From positions 53,883 to 117,882 of the forward strand of contig DATLJS010000039.1 of the NCBI GenBank assembly GCA_035538795.1: a stretch of 64,000 nucleotides of DNA, written 5' to 3'. Source of the stretch: JAJZGK01 sp035538795. Its GTDB lineage: Bacteria > Pseudomonadota > Alphaproteobacteria > Rhodospirillales > Magnetospirillaceae. This document shows, one piece after another, positions 59,463 through 64,000 of this stretch (its first letter is position 1; each line of letters begins with the position of its first letter). The notes under the pieces are model-generated. The model saw only the letters and a program-made list of their open reading frames with translations. It ran no database searches and was not told the origin of the DNA. The translations under genes and the position numbers were made by a program.

Positions 59463-62243
59463 ATGGTGCTACCATCCACGCCTTGCAGCATCCGGTATGC
59501 CATGGGTGATTTTGAGAAAGAAAAAATCGAAGAATGGACCTTTGGCATTGACGTCATCGATGCCGGGCACAGCCGTCTTCTTGCCCTGATCGAAACAGCC
59601 GAAGCGGCCCGTTCTGCGGGGAAAGCCCACGCGGCGGTCCGCCACCTGAAGCTGTTCCTCAAAGAATTCAACGATCACTTCGAGATGGAGAACCGCTTGC
59701 TGGAAAAGGCGGGATACCCCGGTTTGGGGGCTCGCCATTCGGAGTTCATCACCTCTTTCTCGATGGTTTCTGCGCACCCGCTCGATCCCAACGACTTGGA
59801 GCAGGTGCAGCGCATCACCGAATTCATGCGAGCCTGGCTGACAGATCACATCATTCGGCAGGATCTGCCCCTTTGCGACGTCTTCATCCGTCAGGGACTG
59901 GCCTCGGCTCCCCGCCGCAAAAACCACCGCTGGCGGGATGCCATCGGCTTGCGCTGGAGGATGATCCTGCTGGGGCTGCTGCCGCTGGCGGTGGTGCTGG
60001 GACTTGCCGGCGTGGCGCTCAGCGAGATGGAGCAGACGCTGCGCACCACGTCGCTTTTGCGGGAAATGAACGATCTGAACGCCCAGATCGGCGGCGTCGT
60101 CCATGAATTGCAGTCCGAGCGCGGTCTGGCGGTCATGATCGTCAGCGATCCCCGACTTAATCGGGACCGCCTGCGCGCCCAGATCAGCGCCAGCGACGCC
60201 GCGTTGGGCAAATACCGAAAATCGATGGCCCGCCTGCTGAAGGAGCTTCCGGACGGCCCCGCCAGAGACGCTCTGGAAAACAGCCAGTCGTCGCTGGAAC
60301 TGATTCCCGAAGTGCGGGGGGATGTCCAGGACGGCAGTTACGACGCCGCGCAGACCACCGAGTTCTACACCACCGCGACCGACGATCTGATGGCAGTGGT
60401 TCCCGAAGTGGTGCGGACCGTCATGTCGTCGGACTTCGGAAAAGACACCATCGCCTATGTCTTTTTGCTGAAAGCCAAGGAACTGGCCGGACGCGAACGG
60501 GCTCTCGGTTCAGGCATCCTGGCCGGAGCCACCCCCGATCTGTTGTCCCGCAACCCGGAAAAAATCCGGCAACTGGCGGAAGAGCAGGAATCCCAAGGCA
60601 AGGCATTCGAAGCGCTGGTCGCCCCCTCGGTCGCCGAGAATTACAGGGCCGCCGCCACCGTGTCACCGAAACTGGTCAGTATGCGGCGGTCGTTGGAGAA
60701 CGGCGAGACACTAGGGCTAACCGCCCAGGAATGGTTCGATGTCACCAGCGAGCGCATCGATCGTATCCGCGACTTTGAAACCCAGGTCACGGGCGATCTC
60801 GACGCCGACGTCAGCACCCTTCAGTGGCAGGTTCAGCGCCATGCCATGTTGCTGGGCGGCGGCATTGTCGGGGCCATCCTGCTGTCTCTCGTCATGATCC
60901 TGATGCTGGGGTGGAGCATCATCCCGCCCTTGCGGCGCCTGAGCGGAAATTTGGGCCAGCTAGCTGAGGGCAAGAGGCTGTTGTCGCTCCCCGACATCTC
61001 AAGCCGCGACGAAATCGGCAATCTGGCCCGCCAGCTGGCTCTGTTGCGGGATCGCCTGATCCAGGGCGATTTGCTGAAAGCGCGCCGGGGCACGGAGAAC
61101 GCCGAGCGGTTGCGCGCGGTGATGGACAACCTGCCCGGCATCGTTTTCCGCGTCGTCCAGTCCGAGGGGGCGTCCCGGGTCGTGGCGGTCAGCAGCAAGT
61201 TCCACCAGATGACCGGGGTGAAGGCTTCCGACGTCATCGACAAATCCTTGAGCAGCCTGCTGCGGCATCTGGTCCATCGGGAAGACCGGCTGACACTGCT
61301 CCATGTCCTGTACCGGGCGGGGGGCAGGCCGCTGGATTTCGAGTTCCGTCTCAGTCCGTTCAACGGCGAGGAGCCTCGCTGGCTGCGGGTCATCGCTTCG
61401 CCTGTGCGCACCGGAACCGGGTGGATATGGGACGGGGTGGCTCTTGACGTGACGGTGATCAAACAGACCGAGGCCCAGCACGCGCACATGGCCGAGGAGC
61501 TGGACCGGGTTCGCAGGATGCAGATGGCGACCGAGCTTGGAGCCAGTATTCAGGCCGAGCTTTCCACGCTGTCGCGCTCCATGCAGGAACACGCCGAGGT
61601 CGCCGTGAACCAGCTGCCGTTCAACGCGCCGCTCCGCATCCATCTGTTGGCTTTGGCGGTTGCGGCCCGAAAAGCTCAGAATCTGTGCGAGCGGGTTCAA
61701 CTGCTGTCCGGTGATGACCGAAAAGAGGCCAGGCAGATCGAAGTCTCGGACGTGATCGGGCGCCATCTCCAGTCCCTGTCGCCTCAAGCTGTTTTGGATA
61801 TACAGCTTGAAGGGCAGGAAGCCTGGATCGTCTGCGACCCGGAAAAGCTGGAGCAACTGGCCGCCAATCTGGAGGCCTATCTGCGCGGTAGTCTGGGACA
61901 CGACGGCGACCGGCTGGTCATTACAGCCCGGTTGACCCGGGAGTGCTACGGCGACACGGGCTATTTCTGTATCAGCGTCAAAGACAACCGTCCCGCTCTG
62001 ACGCGGCGGCTGTTGTCGAAGATCATGGAGCCTCGCTTCGGCGAGCCTCGGGGACGCAAGGGTGAAATCTTGTCGTTGGCGATCGTTCAGGCGATCGTTG
62101 ACGGTATCGGGGGAAGGATGCAGGCAAGAGGACTTCAGGAAGGCGGAAGCCTTCTGGAAATCTTCTTGCCTCTTTGCCATCCGCCCAAGGGTCGCATTAT
62201 TCGGTTGGAGAGGGTGGCCAAATGGCAAACACGCATCAACTGA
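59463..62243 (+). CDS. Hemerythrin-NIT-HAMP-PAS protein with degenerate kinase core
   Basis: The start is uncertain: ATG 59463 (926 residues) or ATG 59502, where the hemerythrin domain begins (MGDFEKEKIEEW). Order: hemerythrin-like domain (DVIDAGHSRLL, FNDHFEMENRLL, GARHSEF, LTDHIIRQD) with the second His of the usual HxxxH missing; membrane helix (MILLGLLPLAVVLGLAGVAL); periplasmic NIT nitrate/nitrite-sensor-like domain (VVHELQSERGLAVMIVSD); helix 2 (MLLGGGIVGAILLSLVMILM); HAMP; PAS (MDNLPGIVFRVVQSEG); and an ATPase-like end. There the N-box reads ANLEAYLRGS, DxG reads DNRPAL and GTGLGL reads GEILSL, and no phospho-His motif is visible, so kinase activity is doubtful. It overlaps the Crp/Fnr gene by 22 bp. 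Confidence 0.85.
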   Translation: MVLPSTPCSIRYAMGDFEKEKIEEWTFGIDVIDAGHSRLLALIETAEAARSAGKAHAAVRHLKLFLKEFNDHFEMENRLLEKAGYPGLGARHSEFITSFSMVSAHPLDPNDLEQVQRITEFMRAWLTDHIIRQDLPLCDVFIRQGLASAPRRKNHRWRDAIGLRWRMILLGLLPLAVVLGLAGVALSEMEQTLRTTSLLREMNDLNAQIGGVVHELQSERGLAVMIVSDPRLNRDRLRAQISASDAALGKYRKSMARLLKELPDGPARDALENSQSSLELIPEVRGDVQDGSYDAAQTTEFYTTATDDLMAVVPEVVRTVMSSDFGKDTIAYVFLLKAKELAGRERALGSGILAGATPDLLSRNPEKIRQLAEEQESQGKAFEALVAPSVAENYRAAATVSPKLVSMRRSLENGETLGLTAQEWFDVTSERIDRIRDFETQVTGDLDADVSTLQWQVQRHAMLLGGGIVGAILLSLVMILMLGWSIIPPLRRLSGNLGQLAEGKRLLSLPDISSRDEIGNLARQLALLRDRLIQGDLLKARRGTENAERLRAVMDNLPGIVFRVVQSEGASRVVAVSSKFHQMTGVKASDVIDKSLSSLLRHLVHREDRLTLLHVLYRAGGRPLDFEFRLSPFNGEEPRWLRVIASPVRTGTGWIWDGVALDVTVIKQTEAQHAHMAEELDRVRRMQMATELGASIQAELSTLSRSMQEHAEVAVNQLPFNAPLRIHLLALAVAARKAQNLCERVQLLSGDDRKEARQIEVSDVIGRHLQSLSPQAVLDIQLEGQEAWIVCDPEKLEQLAANLEAYLRGSLGHDGDRLVITARLTRECYGDTGYFCISVKDNRPALTRRLLSKIMEPRFGEPRGRKGEILSLAIVQAIVDGIGGRMQARGLQEGGSLLEIFLPLCHPPKGRIIRLERVAKWQTRIN

Positions 62244-62905
62244 ACAAAACGGACGCGGGGGCATCCGGCAATACGCTGCTGGAGGTCGTCAGAGAGCTGT
62301 TTCCCCGGGAATCCGCGAAACCCGTGCGCCACCGCCGCCGCAGCTACATCTATAATCAGGGCGATCCGGCCGTCAGCATTTTCTGTCTGATATGGGGTGT
62401 CGTCGCCCTGGAACGCATCGACGCCGACGGACGCATGGCCATGTTCGGCGTGGCGAAAGGCGGTTCCCTGCTGGCCGGCCATGATCTGGTGGACAAGGCT
62501 CCGCACAGAAACAGCGCTCAGGCATTGACCACCAGCGAGATGGTGGTGATTCCCAGCGATCGGTTCTATGCGATGCTGCGGCACGATGAGAGGCTGCTGG
62601 CCATCGTCATGCAGCAGGCGGCGATCCAGATGAGCGCTTACGAGGAGCATATTCTGCGCCTGTCGACCCTGGACGTATCGGACCGGCTTTACTCGACCCT
62701 TTGCGCACTGGTTGGTTCGCCGTCCGAGGAATGCGGCCCGGTGGAGGCGTCCACCCCTCTGCTCAAGCGGGATCTGGCGGCCATGGTCGGGACCTCGCCG
62801 GAAACGATCTCCCGCAGCCTGCGGCGCCTGGAGGAACAGGAGGTCGCCGAGTTTACCGGACGCAGCACGTTCCGTTTGTATCCCCCGAAAAAGCGCAGTC
62901 TGTAA
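62222..62905 (+). CDS. Crp/Fnr-family transcriptional regulator
   Basis: ATG 62222 has GAGAGGG upstream; 227 residues, overlapping the preceding gene by 22 bp. The cNMP-type sensor fold (YIYNQGDPAVSIFCLIWGVV, MFGVAKGGSLLAGHDL, VVIPSDRFYAML) is followed by a long dimer helix and a winged HTH (LLKRDLAAMVGTSPETISRSLRRLEEQ split around the recognition helix). It lacks the N-terminal cysteine cluster of FNR, and there is only one Cys in the sensor, so a [4Fe-4S] oxygen sensor is unlikely. Coupling to a hemerythrin/NIT protein suggests a role in oxygen or nitrogen-oxide response; this is inferred. Confidence 0.92.
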   Translation: MANTHQLNKTDAGASGNTLLEVVRELFPRESAKPVRHRRRSYIYNQGDPAVSIFCLIWGVVALERIDADGRMAMFGVAKGGSLLAGHDLVDKAPHRNSAQALTTSEMVVIPSDRFYAMLRHDERLLAIVMQQAAIQMSAYEEHILRLSTLDVSDRLYSTLCALVGSPSEECGPVEASTPLLKRDLAAMVGTSPETISRSLRRLEEQEVAEFTGRSTFRLYPPKKRSL

Positions 62906-63033
62906 GCGGCTCCAGCGCGACCGTTCCACGGACGGCGTCTTTTCCCGGTAACGGACGTAATACGCGAGTTATCAGCGTTCGAGCTGAGCGCCGTAAACCT
63001 GTCGCGCATTCCATGTGACCGGCCTCGGCTTTC

Positions 63034-63480
63034 TCATCCAGCCGAAGGGGGGGATCCTGAGTCAAGGCAGCCTTCTGCGCCATCATCTGCCGCTGCGGCC
63101 TCCGCCCTCTCCGCCTCAACCGCAGCCCCTTCCTCGATACGCGTGCCGATGGGAGCCCGGACATGCAACGCCATCGCTCCGGCATCCACCGCCGGAAAGA
63201 AGTTCCGTCCCAGGAACGGCAGCGACTGGCTTTCGATATGCTCGATATCGTTGACCGTGCTGTTGAGCGCCCGCTCGTAGGGAGTGATGACCCGACCGGC
63301 CACGTCTTCCGGTGATAGGCCGTTATAGGTCCAGGCGATGGCGATGACCGGCAGCCGGATATCGGGAAAAATATCCACCGGCATGCGCAGTACCGACAGC
63401 ACGCCCAGGATCAGGATCAGGATCGCCATGACGATGAACGTCAGCGGCCGCGACAATGCGATTCGGACAATTCCAACCAA
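63034..63480 (-). pseudogene. RND efflux pump gene remnant with internal deletion
   Basis: The frame begins like a full HAE1-type RND transporter: IVRIALSRPLTFIVMAILIL, VDIFPDIRLPVIAIAWTYNG, TVNDIEHIESQSL. It then jumps directly to LGRNFFPAVDAGAMALHVRAP-GTRIEE, a stretch normally found about 450-500 residues later at the start of the second half. After GTRIEE the sequence loses similarity and stops. The family is normally above 1000 residues; only 148 codons remain, starting with TTG. The deletion junction is near 63215-63225. Non-functional remnant. Confidence 0.85.
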
Positions 63481-63637
63481 TTCCCGTGCTCCGGCCCGAT
63501 GTGTCAGGTGTCGCCGCGATCACTTCGTCTCGACTGATCGCTCGTCGGGATGGTTTAGCAAGAATTGCCGCCAGCGATTAGACGGGCTAATCCGCAAAGG
63601 CTTATGAGCAGAAATCATTAATTGACGATCCCTGAAT
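63481..63637. other. Intergenic stretch without a recognisable gene
   Basis: Between the RND remnant and the terminator of the next gene. I see no credible coding frame, RNA gene or repeat. Confidence 0.5.
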
Positions 63638-63672
63638 CAAAAAGCCTACCGCTGGGGGGGCGCGGCAGGCTT
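63638..63672 (-). terminator. Rho-independent terminator
   Basis: On the minus strand AAGCCTGCCGC pairs with GCGGTAGGCTT (one mismatch, 9-nt loop) and runs into TTTTT. It ends 31 bp after the stop of the carboxymuconolactone-decarboxylase-family gene. Confidence 0.8.
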
Positions 63673-63702
63673 CTCGGGAAACATGATTGGGAAAAACGCC
63701 TG

Positions 63703-64000
63703 TCAGTCCTTGGTGGCCTCGACCACCACCCGCAGGCCATTGAGCGTGCGCGGATAGCCGATGAACGGCAGCAACTGGGTCAGCACGTCGACCAGCGTCT
63801 TGCGGTCGTTGCCGACATGCAGATTGGCCAGAACATGCGCCTTGACCTGGGGCTCGCAGCCGCCCAGGGCGACCAGCATGCTGAAGGTCAGCAGCTCGCG
63901 CATGGGCAGATCGAGGCCGGTTCTGGTCAGGGTGTCGCCGAAGCAGTTGGCCGACAGGTAATGCTGAAAATGCAGCAGGTCCTCGGGCGATGTGGCGTAT
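63703..64000 (-). CDS. Carboxymuconolactone decarboxylase-family protein (3' part)
   Basis: The gene enters from the right edge; 98 codons are visible. The frame is open from the edge (SPEDLLHFQHYLSANCFGDT), then LTRTGLDLPMRELLTFSMLVALGGCEPQVKAHVLANLHVG in short blocks, and IGYPRTLNGLRVV at the end. This is the AhpD-like/CMD helical fold: RELLTFSMLVALGG and KAHVLANLHVGN match the family's helices, with GYPRTLN as the closing motif. The CxxC of AhpD is absent in the visible part, so a plain CMD-type protein is likelier than a peroxidase partner. Confidence 0.85.
   Translation of the reverse strand, partial: YATSPEDLLHFQHYLSANCFGDTLTRTGLDLPMRELLTFSMLVALGGCEPQVKAHVLANLHVGNDRKTLVDVLTQLLPFIGYPRTLNGLRVVVEATKD

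Noticed and set aside
62222..62905. Assignment of the Crp/Fnr protein as a true FNR oxygen sensor.
   Set aside because: The N-terminal cysteine cluster needed for the iron-sulfur centre is missing.

Overview
The window is GC-rich, densely coded DNA from a Gram-negative alphaproteobacterium. Two large chemotaxis-type operons, many REC/HD-GYP/PAS/EAL signalling proteins, an ECF-FecR-TonB receptor system and proteins with TPR, SET or hemerythrin domains suggest a Rhodospirillales member, perhaps a Magnetospirillum or Phaeospirillum relative. The genus is inferred from gene content; there is no rRNA. I see no tRNA, CRISPR array, IS element or prophage. The only mobile-looking signals are an AT-rich patch near 39.7-41.1 kb and an eroded RND pump gene near the right edge.

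Layout. 1-2.6 kb: end of a sensor kinase, a REC-HDOD regulator and a REC protein with a dead HD-GYP-like domain, all start/stop coupled. 2.65-7.4 kb: cell-surface genes (TPR-glycosyltransferase-like protein, polysaccharide deacetylase, GH25 muramidase lipoprotein, phosphomannomutase/phosphoglucomutase). 7.4-13.5 kb: a GntR/UTRA regulator divergent from an ABC importer operon that also encodes a cytosolic phosphodiesterase-superfamily hydrolase and a HAD phosphatase; matching 12-bp operators sit just before the regulator gene and the first importer gene. This looks like scavenging of an organic phosphate or phosphonate. 13.6-14.4 kb: an isolated methyltransferase. 14.4-22.1 kb: sigma factor, FecR, TonB receptor, PepSY protein, ExbB, ExbD and TonB, with two related Fur-like boxes. 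22.1-26.0 kb (minus strand): two SET-domain proteins followed by a 1017-residue transporter-HEAT-cyclic-nucleotide-binding fusion.

26.2-62.9 kb is the main feature: two sister chemosensory systems. Cluster 1 (26.2-37.2 kb) has REC-HD-GYP, a soluble receptor-like protein, CheB, CheR, CheW, MCP, CheW, CheA, CheY and STAS, followed by a hybrid kinase and a NarL-type regulator. Cluster 2 (44.0-62.9 kb) repeats nearly the whole set and substitutes REC-PAS-GGDEF-EAL for REC-HD-GYP. It then carries its own NarL-type regulator, a single-domain REC, a hybrid kinase, a hemerythrin-NIT-HAMP-PAS protein with a degenerate kinase core, and a Crp/Fnr regulator. Each cluster thus has one c-di-GMP phosphodiesterase of a different fold behind a related REC domain. 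Both CheA proteins contain tandem MshEN-like motifs, and both soluble receptor-like proteins end in a tail resembling CheY-binding peptides. A conserved ~28-bp element lies about 70 bp upstream of three operons in cluster 2. Between the clusters lie a periplasmic peroxiredoxin and an orphan solute-binding protein. No flagellar gene, CheD, CheC or CheZ is visible, so output to c-di-GMP or gene expression, not directly to a flagellar motor, is plausible but unproven.

62.9-64 kb: a decayed RND efflux gene and the 3' part of a carboxymuconolactone-decarboxylase-family gene with an intrinsic terminator.
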